A model generated the notes under the pieces. That model was not told the DNA's origin and did not search any database. It saw only the letters and a program-made list of their open reading frames with translations. Shown here one piece after another: positions 10,954 through 23,285 of a stretch of DNA of 64,000 nt (position 1 is the stretch's first letter; every line of letters starts with the position of its first letter). Location of the stretch: contig VXAZ01002480.1 in assembly GCA_013399875.1 (NCBI GenBank), positions 286,937 through 350,936 of the forward strand, read 5' to 3'. Position numbers and translations under genes: made by a program. Source of the stretch: Gymnorhina tibicen. Its lineage: Eukaryota; Chordata; Aves; Passeriformes; Artamidae.

Positions 10954-13900
10954 AAACATGTGAATATTTCTCATTTTCATGTTCAGGTGTGAAAGGTAAG
11001 ACTTTGATCCCAAAAATTGATGTGAAGGCTCTTAATGTTGAAAAATGAACAAGCTGTTGTTTTTCAGCCTTAATGTGTTCTGTTTTATCCATAAGTTGCC
11101 ATCAGTGGTGCTGGGACCAAGGTGAGCAGGAGTGTGCGGGCTGAGTGACGAGCTCTGCTCCTGACTGCAAAAGGCTTACGGAGCTGCTCGCCTGTGCCCT
11201 GCGGACTAGATGAGCACGAGCCTGGGGTGTGCTGGTTTTGGCTGGGGTAGAATTAACTTGCTTCACAGTGGCTGATTTGGGGCTGTATTTTGTATTTGTG
11301 CTGAACACAGGGTTGATAAAATAGCACAGAGCCAAGGCCTTTCCTGCCCCTTGTACAGCCATGCTGGGGTTATACCACCCACGAGGGGCCTGGTTTATTT
11401 TATTTAAATCTGCTCGCTGCCGCTGTTTTGTGTGCTGTCTCTACCTGTACAGAACACATGGGCTCTGCATTAGCCAGAGAATGAACTCTGCACATCCTGA
11501 GATTACGGCTGAAATAGGCTTCTCATGTCCGGCAGCAAGGACACAGACGGGCCTTAATACCTCGGCTCCTGGAGGGCTCGTGCTCTCCACATCTACAGCC
11601 CTGCGCCCGAGTCTGCAGCTCTTCAGGCAGCTGCGAGCGCTCTCTTGCTTCTGCTGGTGCTTTCTCTGACGGAGCAGGAGCAGCAGGACCCTGCCGTGTG
11701 CTCGGGCGGCCGCGTCTCTCTGGTGTGGGAGGGCTGGGCTGCGTCTCTGCCCGCCCCAAGGTGCCCGTGGGCAGCAGGAGCGCTCCCGTCCCGCGCACGC
11801 AGCGGGAGCTGAAGGTGCCCGTGCAGCTGAACGTGAGCTCAGCGGAGTGAGAGGGTCCCTGGTGCCCACACGGCCCTGCTGCTGCCCCGCGTTAGCTGTG
11901 TCCTCGTGGCCTGGCCACTGCCTGCGTGTCTCTGGCAGGGAGGAGCTGGGCACGTTTTAACCAAGGCTCTTCCCGTTAAGCTGATGAATTTCTAGAGGAG
12001 CAAATGCCTTCACTGACGTACCAGTTCCTGTTTCGTCTGCGTTAGTCCGTGCTAGTGCAGGATCAGCCAGCCTGGGTTTCTTTATAAAGTACATTTCCTG
12101 TGCGCTCTGCAGCTGAAGAAATGAATTGTAGCAAATTATTGGTTTGACTTCCCTTGTGAGTGATGACTTGCTCTGTTTTGATGCAAGCCAATAACCTGAG
12201 CCATTTATTCATGTGGAAAACAGTCCTTTCCAAAGGCAGAAACCCTCAGTGCAGGATTTGTCATAGGGATGCTTGGATGATGGAGTTTGAGAACTCCAGT
12301 GTTGGAGAATGTAGCTGCCAGCCTGCTCAAGTCAGCTGGATTCTGGTGCCTTGAGAGCTGGAGACGGTTCCAAAATCCCATCCAGTGGGCCATAGATGGG
12401 GATCCCAGCTGCCACCCTGTTCTTCCTCCTGCAAGAGGAAGGAATGGGAAGGAAGCTGCTAGCAGCAGCCTCTCTGCACTTCTCCCAAGGAGAGATGGCT
12501 GGAGGAAGACTGATTTGGTGATGCTCAATTACAGCCTGCTGTTAAATGCTTTATGATTAGAAAATAATCCTCAAAATAAGCTGCTTGGGCACACTTGGGG
12601 TGCAGCAACCTCTAAAGATAAATTGTCTTCTGCGCTCTGCTGCTGCTGTTAAATCTGGATTTATGAATGGCTTTATTTGACCCAAAACTTCATTTTTTAA
12701 ATTATGAACAAGCACTGGCTTCAGGAGAGCTGCCTTGGCTCTCCTTTGGACACCCAGCCTAGCACCCAGGCTGTCCTGAGTCAGCCTGCACGTGTTGTGT
12801 TAGTTACTCACACGTGGACTGAGGCGGCAGCGATGCCTGGAACGTGGGGCTTCAGCTACTGCTCCATGCTGGAAGTGATTTGTAAACATAAATTTCTGAA
12901 GTTTTCCAGGGATGAAGTCAGAGTGTACGAGGGGCTGTCACGGTGCGGCTCCTCTTGGACATACGAAAACTCCTGCGTCTGCACAGACACCAGAGCTCTC
13001 TTGTGGGGTGGCCATGCCCCTTGCGCCCAGCTGCAGAGCTCTGCTCTCACCCAGGTACAGGGACCCGAGCTGGATGCTGAGGTTCCAGCGTTCCAAGCTG
13101 AGGAGCATCCAGCTTTCTGCTCCCACAGGACAGAATCCCTGATATTTGCTCTCAGGTAGTTCCCCGAGCAGCTGAGGTTTGGCTCCAATCCCCATCCCCA
13201 TGGAGGAGCCCCATCTGCCCTGGCAATGGCAGGACCCTTCCCCGGGACCTGTTTGGCATCGTACTTCTGGTGTGATTCTCTCTTCCTCCCAGTGAGAAAT
13301 CCCAAAGAATCCAACAACCCGAGGGCTTGCTGTTACCTCCTCAGCCAGGAAATGCTTTTTTTCCTGTTTACACAAGATCCTCTCACTCTGTAATCTGTCT
13401 GTAAAGGGTCAGTGCTTTCAAAGCCACTTGAGGGATATTGTTCCAGGTCCCTGGGCCTCAGGAAGGCTTTCCTAGGTGTAAGGTGATAAACCTGCAAGTG
13501 AGTTTGTTGTGTGCTCTTGAAAGTCTCTCTGTTCATCAGAAGACAAATGAATAGATTCTCCTGCAAGATTAGGTATGAATTTATACTCTGTTGACTGCAG
13601 GTAATAGAGCCCTGGGGTGAGACCTCCCAGTTTGTGCTAAATGCTGAAGGAGTGTATGAAACCTGATCGCAGCCCTTCTCTGGAATACAGCTTTTGCGAC
13701 AGATGTTCCTGGTGTATTGAATCAGCTCTTTGCATTCTCCATTGTGTGGGCAATGCTGAGGATCATTCTGGATGCTGAGTCTGAGTGAATCAGTGTCACT
13801 TTGGGTCCCCTGCCTGCAGAAGCAGTGCTGCTGCCGTGTCAGCAGCTTTGGGGATGTGATCCTTTTCCTGTGTTTGGTGTTCTTGGTTCATTGTGCTCTG

Positions 13901-16900
13901 TAAGTCACAAACCTCGGCTGGGGGTGGTTTGAAGGTTTTTGATCTGCTCTTCTGTAGTGTTAATGTTGTGTGTCAGGAACACAGATCCAAGCTGGTGTCT
14001 CCTGCACTTCCAACTCAGCTGGAGTTGATGTGGTTGATGTGGCACAGACTTAGGGCTGGTCATATTCTTGGGCTGCTGGAGCTGCATTGCATTGGAAGCG
14101 AGGTGCAGTGATGCTTCTGCAGCTGGTCAGCGTGAGTGGAGGTGCCATTCTCTCACTTGGTTCTGTGTCACCGAGTTGTTCCGTGTGCCTTCTGGTTTCT
14201 TCACTTGAAGGCAAGTGGATTCTCCCCTTGAACTCTTCCAAGGCTTCCACACTGTAACCTGGCTTACAGGGCCAGTGTAAGTCCCTCCTGCGTGCGGGGT
14301 ACAGGTGAGGACTTGCCTAGTTTTTGCTAGGCATGTCATTCTCCAGGAGTTGCACCTTTCCCAGGTCATCAGCCCTAAGCCCAGGGTAGCTGTTGCGAGG
14401 GCCGGTGGCACCAGTGTGGCACGTGAGGCCGGGGAGGGACGCTGGCCGTCCCAAGGGCCCCGCGGTGCCGCGGCGCGTGCTCCCTTCCGCGGGGCAGGGC
14501 AAGGGGAGCCTGCGGGGCCCTGCAGGGCAGCAGCGCCGGGGGACGGCTGCTCTGCCTCCCTGGGCACTGCGGCCGGGGCACTGCAGCCACGGTCAGTGGC
14601 TTGAGCACTTGCAGGTACTTAGAAAAGCTTCTGTACGGCCGCTCTCGAGGGGAGAATAATCCTATTTTGTAGATTGTGTTCGGAAAGTGGAGGCAGATGT
14701 TCTTCACGTGGCGCGCTCTGTGGGGACTTGTGGTGGATTAACCTACAGTAACCCACCCGAACAGGGGCTTCAGAGTCTTTAAGCCAGACTGAAGATTTAT
14801 CATCATCACTGAAATTCATATCGTGTCGGTCCTGGGGAAAATTCCCACTCTTACTTTGGGTTTGTTAACCTGACAGCTTTCTTCCCAAGCTGCAGCCGCT
14901 GCTGGTTCTGCCTGCTGGGCCAGCTGGGAGCAGGAGAATTCCTGGCTATATTTAGAGGGAAGCCGGAGCGTGTGCCTGGCCGCTCATGCCGGTTCGTCAC
15001 AGTAACCTCTCCCTCTCTGGCTTTCTTCAAGGTAACAGAAGACGAGCACAGCTGTTCTCCTAGAGGGTCACCGAGGCTGTAACACCCTGACGTGCTCCCA
15101 GGAGAACCGGGAGGCCGCCGTGCGCACGGCACGAGGACGAGGCTCCTGGTCAGAGTGCTCCGCGTTCCATCCGGGACAGGTGACAGGCACCGGGACGCGG
15201 AGTTGGGAGGCTCTTCTGGTGTGAGGCAGGAAAGGCTTAAGGATATCTTACCCTAGAATGAGAATTCGACCAGTCGGACAGCAATGAACTAGGAGAACAG
15301 CAAAAACCACAACTCGGAATGTATTTATTACTTAAAAGTTAGCTATTCTTGATAAAATTCCCCAGATTATTGCTGCTGCTTATTTTACTTACAGATTTCA
15401 CACATTTGTTAATTTTAAAGCTACCAAACTTTTATTCAATACTGTACTCTGAGAAATGTAATTGGGTCAGGACATGCAATAGAATGAAATCATTGTAGTG
15501 TCTTAAGTACAATGGACTCACTTTGTATCTATTAAACCTTGGAAGATGTGCAACACACAACGTGGCTCTCATTGCATGTTAAAGCTTCCTCATGTCATTT
15601 ACTGCAGAGCAGAGAGAATCGGTGGTTTCAGGTACATGAACAAGCAGTGCTGGTGACTTGGGTGTCTTTGGGTCCTACCCCTGTGCTTTCCCAAGTCACC
15701 TGGAAGAGCAGCACAGCCTGGACCTGCCCTCGCTGTGTGTGTAGGGTTAGGGTTGAGCTACTGGCTCAAGCCAGGGAGGGAATCCATGTTCTGAACTGAA
15801 CATGAACATGAACTTGTATGCTCACACTTGGTGAGTGTGGTTTAAGGCCCTTTGGACATGTCGTTGGACAGAAGGATCCTCTCCTTACTCACGACCAAGA
15901 GGTGATTCACGATTCTAAACCAGCAAACAAACAGCTTTTTTGCCAAATTCAGGGTTCAGACGGTTCACAAACTGAAGTGACCTATGGACAGGATTTTGGA
16001 ACTGTATCAGTTAATTTTTTTCGGCTTGTATTAGTCTAGCCTTTCCTTGGATTCCCTCAGTCCAGAAACATTAATTTGAGGTGATCTGTTGCTTTTGGTG
16101 CTGGAGAAAACAGTTCAGAGTGTCCCAGCTCTGTAAAGTGTTGTCTGGCTGTCAGAGGTTGCCTTGGAGCTGCAGGATCTCTGCACTGATCCTGCTTCCT
16201 GACAGCTGCATCTGCTGCAGCAAACACAGGGATGAACTCTTGCTGAGTTAGAGCGAGCAGGTCGGAAATCAGACAGGCCCGTGTTTTCCTGGTTTGTGCT
16301 GGTTCACATTGTGGTCTTTGAATGTCAGCAAGAGAGGTCAGAGCTTCCCGTTTCAGCAGCAAAGTGTCACAAAGAGAGCTCAGCACCAAAACCCTTCTGC
16401 TGAGTCTCAGTTCAGCACTCAGTAAGCGAATCTGCATCCCTTAGAACAGCGGGAAGGCTGTGGTGTAGAGCACGAAATGTTGAACCAGGACCTGTTTCCC
16501 GAGGCCCATTTTGGTCACCTCTGCAAACAAATCAGTGAGCTTCCTGTTTTCCAAAAATAAGTGCAAGAAGGACAGCAGTATACAGCAGGAGATGTGTTCC
16601 TGCACCTTGTGTGAAGCCTTTGTGCAGTGGTGTTTACCCAGGTGCCCGCTGGGCCCGTCCCCGGCTGGCAGAGGAGCTCCTGTGCTGGGAGTGCTCCTGC
16701 TCTGGGAGGAACAGCTCTGCCTTTCTTAGCTCCTGCCTGTCTGCCTCAGGGGCTCTTTGTGAGGTTTTTTCTAGCATCTTCTCGAGCTAGGCCTGGGCTG
16801 ACCTGATGGCTGTGAGGTGGTTTTTGTGTTTTCTGCTCACACAGTTGTACATTGTACAGAATTCCTGCCCAAAAGTGCTGCCAAGCGTTTGGCTGTAGCA

Positions 16901-18497
16901 TTACAGCAGTGAGCTGCAGGGAGGTACAAGCAGCCTTTTGTTTACTTAAAAAATAATTTAAAGAGGCAAACAAAAATAACCAGGACCCTGCTCCTCACTA
17001 CTCCCAGGAAAAGCACTTGTCTGCTCCCAACTCTAGTGAAGGGCTGCTCCATCCCACATGTGGAAAGGCTGCTCCAAGGCTGAAGGAGATGCCAAGGACA
17101 GCAGGTGAGTGCTGGCCGCATTCCTGAGCAGGCAGCCCGTGGCACTTGGGTCCCATGAGCAGGCAGGAGCATTCTTCAGCTGCTCAGTCTCTGCTGGGTG
17201 TGAGGGAATCGTGTGATACTTCACATGTGGGGCCACTGATTTTCTCTAGGCTTGGATCATGAGGGTTTTCTCTTGCCTTGGGAGGGTTTGCTCAGGTCCG
17301 GTGTCCATCCTGTAATGCTGGAGTGGTCCCCAGGGTGGAGTTGTTTGAGGGGATGTGCAGTTTTTCCCCAGTGTCTCTGCAGTAAAGTCTCTGGTGCACA
17401 TCAGCCCTGCCCGCTGTGTAGCAGCCCAGCGAGACCTGCTGGCCTCGCCCTCTGCCCCCATCGCTGGGCACAGATTGGCACTGGCAGCTCGTGCCTTGCC
17501 GGCAGCAGCTCTGCTCCTCAGGGCTGATGGGGGAGTGAACACCTGTATCCATGCCAGAAACCTTCCCTGTCCTCCCCTGCAGGCTGCTGTGTCCAGGCAG
17601 GGCTCCTGCTCTCCTTACACCTGGGTGTGTGACATTCCTGACATTGCTGTGCCCTGTGGAGAGCAAACAATGGGCTGTTCCTGCCCTGGGCTCTGCTGCT
17701 GAGAGGTGAGGGGGAATGTCTGTGCCAGCAGGCGGGAGGTTCCAAAGCTGGTTTGCTGCCCTTTGTGCCAGGGGCTGGGCAGGAACCCTCCTCCAGAGAG
17801 CACTGGAAAGTTGGTATGACAGGTCTCCTTGTTTTTCCTGTGTCCCTTGTGATGCCCAGTGGTCTGACAGGTGTTTGTCTATCCTAACACCAGCTGAAAG
17901 AATGAAACAGAGGAGTGACATTTCAGTGCTGCAGGTGAGTCACTGGATTTTTGCCACTTTACTAAGAACTGCCACAGAGAGTTCCAGCAGAAATATGGTA
18001 ACAGAGAAAATGGTGCTTGGGAGGCAGGTGAGTGCACAGGACATGGGTCCTGCTCCAACTTGGCGGCTCAGTGCCAGATGTGGGTTAAACCCCAGCCTTA
18101 CACAGCACCAAACCACAGCCCAGCCGTGGGTCTGCATGGGGGCTTCCAGAGCTGCCCCACTGCTCCTCGGTGAAAAGATGACTCAGGTTTTGGCAAGGCT
18201 GAAAGGATGAATCTTCTAGCAAATTGCTTCTTTGCCTTCGCCTTTATACAGATAAATGAAAATAATTTCTCAGCAAGTGCAAATGTATAAACCAAGAGTA
18301 CAGTGATGGTTCATTTCCTAACTGGTTTAAAAAAGCTAATGTGGAAGATTCTAAATACCACTTTTAATAATGTAAGGTTGGAATGGCTTCATTCAGTCTT
18401 TTACCCTGTCACATGAGAAAGAAGCTGCATTGGTTAAAAACCTGAATGTAACATTCAGGAATAGTGAGTGAGTGGTCTACAGCATTCTCAGTGCTGC
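10954..18497. other. Non-coding stretch with CpG-dense patches
   Basis: No gene was recognised. CpG-dense patches lie at about 11690-11830 and 14390-14590; the second has paired open frames on both strands, as expected of GC-rich DNA without stops. An AT-rich, 3' UTR-like block is at about 15250-15550. The remainder shows no repeat or exon that I can name. Confidence 0.5.
15250..15550 (+). other. AT-rich block, possible terminal 3' UTR exon of PWWP2B
   Basis: An AT-rich stretch (AG-ended pyrimidine tract near 15254) between GC-rich flanks, ending in ATTAAA at about 15530. A missing PWWP2B 3' UTR exon about 10 kb from exon 2 would fit, but no transcript evidence is available and the match is only in base composition. 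Confidence 0.2.
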
Positions 18498-18750
18498 CCA
18501 TCCAGTCCCACCCCCTGCCACAGGCAAGGACACACTAGACCAGGTTGCTGCAAGTCTCATCCAACTTGGTCTGGAAGACTTCCAGGGATGGGGCAGCCAC
18601 AGTTTCTCTGGGCAACCTTTGCCAGGGCCTCACCTCCCTCGCAGGGCAGAATTTCCAGTATCCCATCTCACCCTGCCCTCTGTTAGTATGAAGCCATTCC
18701 CCCTTGTCCTGTCCCTCCAGGCCCTTGTCTGAAGTCCCTCTCCATCATTC
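18498..18750 (-). mobile_element. CR1 LINE fragment (3' region)
   Basis: Contains 'aggttgctgcaagtctcatc', 'cttccagggatggggcagcc', 'cagtttctctgggcaacctt', 'cccccttgtcctgtccctcc' and a 'gtccctctccatca' block in CR1 order, reverse complement on the plus strand. The terminal tail is missing. Confidence 0.88.
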
Positions 18751-21700
18751 AAACCAATTCCAAACCTATCAGTATTTTTTGAAAGAAGGCTCTTTGCTAA
18801 TATTCAAATCTATAGATTAAATTTTGGAGTGGTGGTGGGCAAACCGTCGCAGCGCCTGCTTCTGTCTAAACCTGTGATGCCTCCCTAAAGCGTCTCCTCT
18901 CGCCTCTCTTCCAGCTTCAAGATTTCTGTTCTCTGTTCCCTCTTTGGGCACTTCCCAGGGATCCTCCCCCTCGCCACTGGAGTGGGCAGGGAAAGCCGAG
19001 CTCTGCGAGGGGCTTCCAGTGAGGGGCTGCCTGCACCCCAGCACCATCCTGCTCTCTTCACCGAGGTGCCTCTTGCTATCGCTCGGGAAGTCCCCGCGCC
19101 TCCCTAAAACTCCTCATACAGCAGAACAGCCTTAAAAATAAGAACAAGTAGGTTTTGGGAGCAGTGTCCTGGCTCTCAGGTGCACAAGCAGCTCTGCAGC
19201 TGGAGCTGGGCACGGCTGCCCACAGCAGGGCTCCTCCTGGCCTTCCTTCTGCAGCATCAGCACTGCAGTTTCCCAGGCTTTCCCACTGACCTGAGGTAAA
19301 TGTTTCTCATAATCTGAGTTTGTGACATTTCAGCTTTCTTCCTACCCCAGTCCTGAACTGGGGAAGAAACCTCTTAAAGTGAACAGGACGAGAATCCATT
19401 TCCTGAAGAACCCTGCCTTTGCCGCTGACGAGGCTGATGCGGGGAGAGGTGGTGCAGTGGTGTCTGGGTTCATCGTTCCTGACTGTTCCTCACTTCTTTC
19501 CCAACTGAGCCGTGGCCAGGAACAGTGTCAGCATCTCACACGTTTGAACCGTGGCCCTCAGACTGGCCCTTGCAGGCACATCCAGTGCGGCGGGAGCCAG
19601 GGCAGGCAGGTTGTGCGAGGACAGACAAAGCAGGTGCCCACTGGCTCAATCCCGTGCTGAGGACTGAAGGAAAGGCAGAACAGCTCCTCAGGGCCATCCA
19701 GAAAACCAGAATCAACCAAGGCTCCTTCTCTGGTTGGGCACAGCCCATGACAGCAGCATCCCCCCAAGTCCTTCGGTCCCTGCTGGCCCCATCTGGTTTC
19801 CATAGAGTTTCCAATCACTGCCTCTGGGAAAAATTGTCCTCACAGAGAACATGCTGGATTTTAGCAGCAGTTTTGCCTTGATCTGTCCTCCTCGCCTGGT
19901 GTAGCCTCACTGCAGTAATCCCTCCTGAGGCTGAAGTGTTCCTTCATGAGGAAATTGAGCTTTAAATGTAAAAATAGCTTTATCCTGGCAAAAGAGATAC
20001 CTGCTCTTCTAGAATGTGGGAATTTTCTTATTTTACTAGACCTTCAGATTATATACTGTCCATTTTTTTATTCCTGCCTGTAGCAGAGGACTTCCAAGCA
20101 GCCTCAGTGTGTTTTTCTGTGTGTCTCAGGATTTACGGCCCTGCTGTTAGTCCAGGGAGCGACCTCAAGCATCAGTAGCCAGGTGGGACCTGGGGCGCCC
20201 CTGCCCCACACCCTTCTCATCCCTCGGCAGAGACCCCCGAGGCCAGGGTGCCTGGATCATCGCTCCGACTGCGCCGGCTCCCCTCATCCTGGCGTGTCCA
20301 TCCCTGCCTGCATCCTGGCGGGGTCCAGCCAAAGGCTGCTGGGGAGCCCAGCTCTTACTGGAGTTGATCCATGTTTTTGTGCCTCCAGCCTGACCTCTGG
20401 CTGCACAGGAGGGACCAGCCTGGACATGGAATGGGGTAGGCCGAGCATCGCAGGGAATTGGGCATGGGTGCCCAGCTCTCCAGGGTGGCTCAAGCAAGCA
20501 CCATTAAAGGGCAGCTTGCTTTAATCCAGTCAAACATCTGTCGTGTATGGAAAATATTTCCTTTCTCCTTAACGCTTTTTTTCTTAAGTGCATTTTATAA
20601 AACACAAAGTTGGGCAAGTTGTTTTTAAAGCAGATTTCTGAGGGAAAGCACATAAACTGCAAGCTGGTTTGCATTAGACACCAAAACCTGGAGCATTTGG
20701 CTTTGATAACCGAGGCCCAATGTGGCTTGAAGCAGAACGTAGCTGAAGCAGGGAATGCTGAGGGCAGCTGAACTGCCTGTGGAGCAGCCCCCGCCACTGG
20801 CTCTAGGCAGGGAGAGGGGGCAGGGGTCCGGTTTGGGGGGAGGAGCAGGGACCGGCTGTGCCAGGGCTGGAGCCACTGCCCAGGGCTCAGCCAGCAGAGC
20901 CCATCCCTCTGAGTCGCATTTCCTGGTGTTCAGCCTGGAGCTGGGAAACCATCTGGGGCCAAATCCCCCGAAATACAGCATCTTTCCTGTGTGCTTTTGC
21001 CCCCCGTTCGGTGGAGGGGTGTCCCAGGGGCTCACCAGGCGATGCAGGGGAATGGAGCTGGAATGGAGCTGCGCTGCTGCTGCTGGCAAACCCGGCATGG
21101 GGATGGTGACACCGGGTCACTCGGGCCATGTGCGGTGGCTGCTGCAGGTGAAGGTGGCTCTCCTGGCAGAGAGGCCTGGGCTGGGCAGCAGGGCTGGTGG
21201 GGAGGAGAGCGGAGGGGACGGGCAGGGGAACACTGGTCCGGTGGGAGCTGGAGTGATGGGGGTCCCAGCCCTGCGGCCCCACACAAGCACAGGGGACCAG
21301 GGTCTGGAGCACGCGTTCGCTCCGGAGCGGGAACTCGGTGTGGTTTTGTGGCTCCTGGCTGGCGTGGGGGTGGAGATCCTGCCTGCTTTGATTCTGCTTA
21401 TGACTCTTCCCCCACCCCATCATTTTGCTCCACGGCATCGTTCGCAGGAGCTGTAATGGTTCTGCATGGTTTTAATTTGCTGCTGGGTGTGAGCTAATGA
21501 GCGGTTGGGGATCAGGCTCTGCTGGTCGGAGCGCTGTCGCCGCGTGCTCCCGCCCGTCCGGGCCCGCTCCCGCCCGGACCCGCTCCTGCCCGGCACCACG
21601 GCTCTGCCCCGAACACCGGGACGGTCCTGGCGACGGCAGGTGACCGATGATGCTGTTAATACAAAGGCATCAGAGGCACCAATATCTACATTAGTGAGTT

Positions 21701-22255
21701 TTAAATAAGAATCCTCATGTTACTGCAGCCTCTCCAAACCCTAATTATTTATAATTTCCACACTTGAACCTCTGTTGCTAAAGAAAAATTGAATTTTCCC
21801 AGCGGCGTGGAGGCTTGGCTGATGAGTCACGGCGCTTCGTTAGCTAATCTTAGACCCACTGTGCATTACTCACTGGCTGCTGATACAGAGTAGGCTGAGA
21901 AAATGCTCATTTGGAGTGGATAATTTTGGAATTTGGGTCTCTTCCCTGGCAGGAGAGGGTGTGAATATGCGGGGGTTCAAAGCCATTATGTAGGTGCGTG
22001 CTGGTCTCCCAAGGGGGTCTTAACACGTAAAAAACTCAGAGCCTGTGCTGCTTTCTCGAGTCAGATCCATGGGCGAATTTCAGTGTGTGAGGATGTTTTA
22101 AATTTGGGAATAACTCAGTGTGAGTCTGTGCTGAATTAGATGGGTCATGTAAGTTGGGGTAATGGCCCCAGTGAGAGGGGTCTGGGGAGCACAGGGTTTA
22201 TTTTGGCAACATTAAATGTTGAAGTTGGTAATGGGGGAGCACAAAAGTGAGCTTG
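18751..22255. other. Non-coding stretch
   Basis: GC-rich at 20150-21650, with long overlapping frames on both strands that encode nothing recognisable. A short CpG cluster at about 21526-21650 is followed by an AT-rich, low-CpG block at 21650-21910. No gene was identified. Confidence 0.5.
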
Positions 22256-22370
22256 GGGTGCAATTCTTGGGGCTGTCCCATGCAGGGCCAGGAGATGGAC
22301 TCGATGATCCTTGTGGGTCCCATCCAATGCAGGAGATTCTATGATTCTATGAATTCTGTGAATTCTAAGA
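22256..22370 (+). mobile_element. CR1 LINE 3' end with octamer tail
   Basis: Reads 'ggccaggagatggactcgat', then 'gatccttgtgggtcccatcc', ending in ATTCTATG-type 8-bp repeats (22337-22370, final copy ATTCTAAG). This is the CR1 3' end in sense orientation; the octamer tail is the family hallmark. Confidence 0.93.
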
Positions 22371-23095
22371 ATAGCTTTTCTCTGGAGATGATGTTTTCTT
22401 CTGAAGTCCCCCAAAAAGGTGTCTGAGGAAGCAAGATCACACATGTTCTCTGTGAAATGTCTGTGTTCCCCCGGAAAACGTGATGGGATCATGAACCCAA
22501 AATCCCCGAGTGCTCCCTGGCCAGGCACACGTCCCTGTGGGCAGCACCCGACAGGCTCTGACAGCCACTGGGCGATGCCCATGGGCAGCTGTCAGACTGC
22601 AGGACCTCGCAGGACCTTTTGGGGTGGTGGAGGCATTTCCTGGGGGAGCAGCAGGGAATTATTCCTGCAGCTATAATGATTTTTATCTTTCTTTTTATTA
22701 TGGCTTGTGTGTGTGTGCACCAAAAATATCATCAACAGTTTCCCAAGTGGTTGTTCCCACCATGGCTTGAACTAACAAAGTTTATTACAATATACAGGTA
22801 ATTTTTCTCCCTGGTGCCAGACCCTGTCAGCTGCTGATTTGTGCTGCCAGCTCGGCCTCAGGGGATGGTCCCTGACACATGAAACAGCTCTTGGTATGAT
22901 AATTGCAGCAATTTCAAGAAACAGCAGTAGGGGTCTGGGCAGGAATTGCCTTTGGGAACATCTGTTTCACCTTTCTGTCTATGGCCTCTTTCTGAAAGCA
23001 TCTTTTCAATAGAAAAAAAAGGCTTGTTCAGTATAACCCAGTCCTGGAGTGACTCACAAATGTAAGAGCTACACGAGTGCAACTTCTCCTGTATA
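22371..23095. other. Unique spacer between two CR1 ends
   Basis: A GC-rich half (to about 22660) is followed by an AT-rich half. No coding sequence or named repeat was recognised. Part of the AT-rich half may be older repeat leading into the next CR1 piece. Confidence 0.4.
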
Positions 23096-23285
23096 AATGG
23101 TGGGAAAAGGGTTGTCAGGCTTTGGAAAGGGCTGCCCAGGGAGGTTTGGAGTCCCCATCCCTGGAGGTGTCCAAGGAATAACTGCACTCAGTGCTCTGGG
23201 CTGGATGCCAAGGAGGGATCGGTCACACGTTGGACTCAATGGTGTTGGAGCTCCTTTCCAACCTCAGTGATTCTGGGATTCTAAG
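23096..23285 (+). mobile_element. CR1 LINE 3' end
   Basis: Sense-strand CR1: 'gctttggaaagggctgccca', 'catccctggaggtgtccaag', 'ttggactcaatggtgttgga', 'ctttccaacctcagtgattc' and a decayed tail repeat. It belongs to a different CR1 subfamily from the element at 22256, judged by the text before the tail. Confidence 0.88.

Noticed and set aside
13370..13570. Possible SINE or LTR piece
   Set aside because: Weak similarity in feel only; no tRNA-like promoter boxes, target duplication or terminal repeat could be shown.
20755..21456. 233-codon frame
   Set aside because: GC-rich DNA with equally long frames on the opposite strand, and no recognisable domain.
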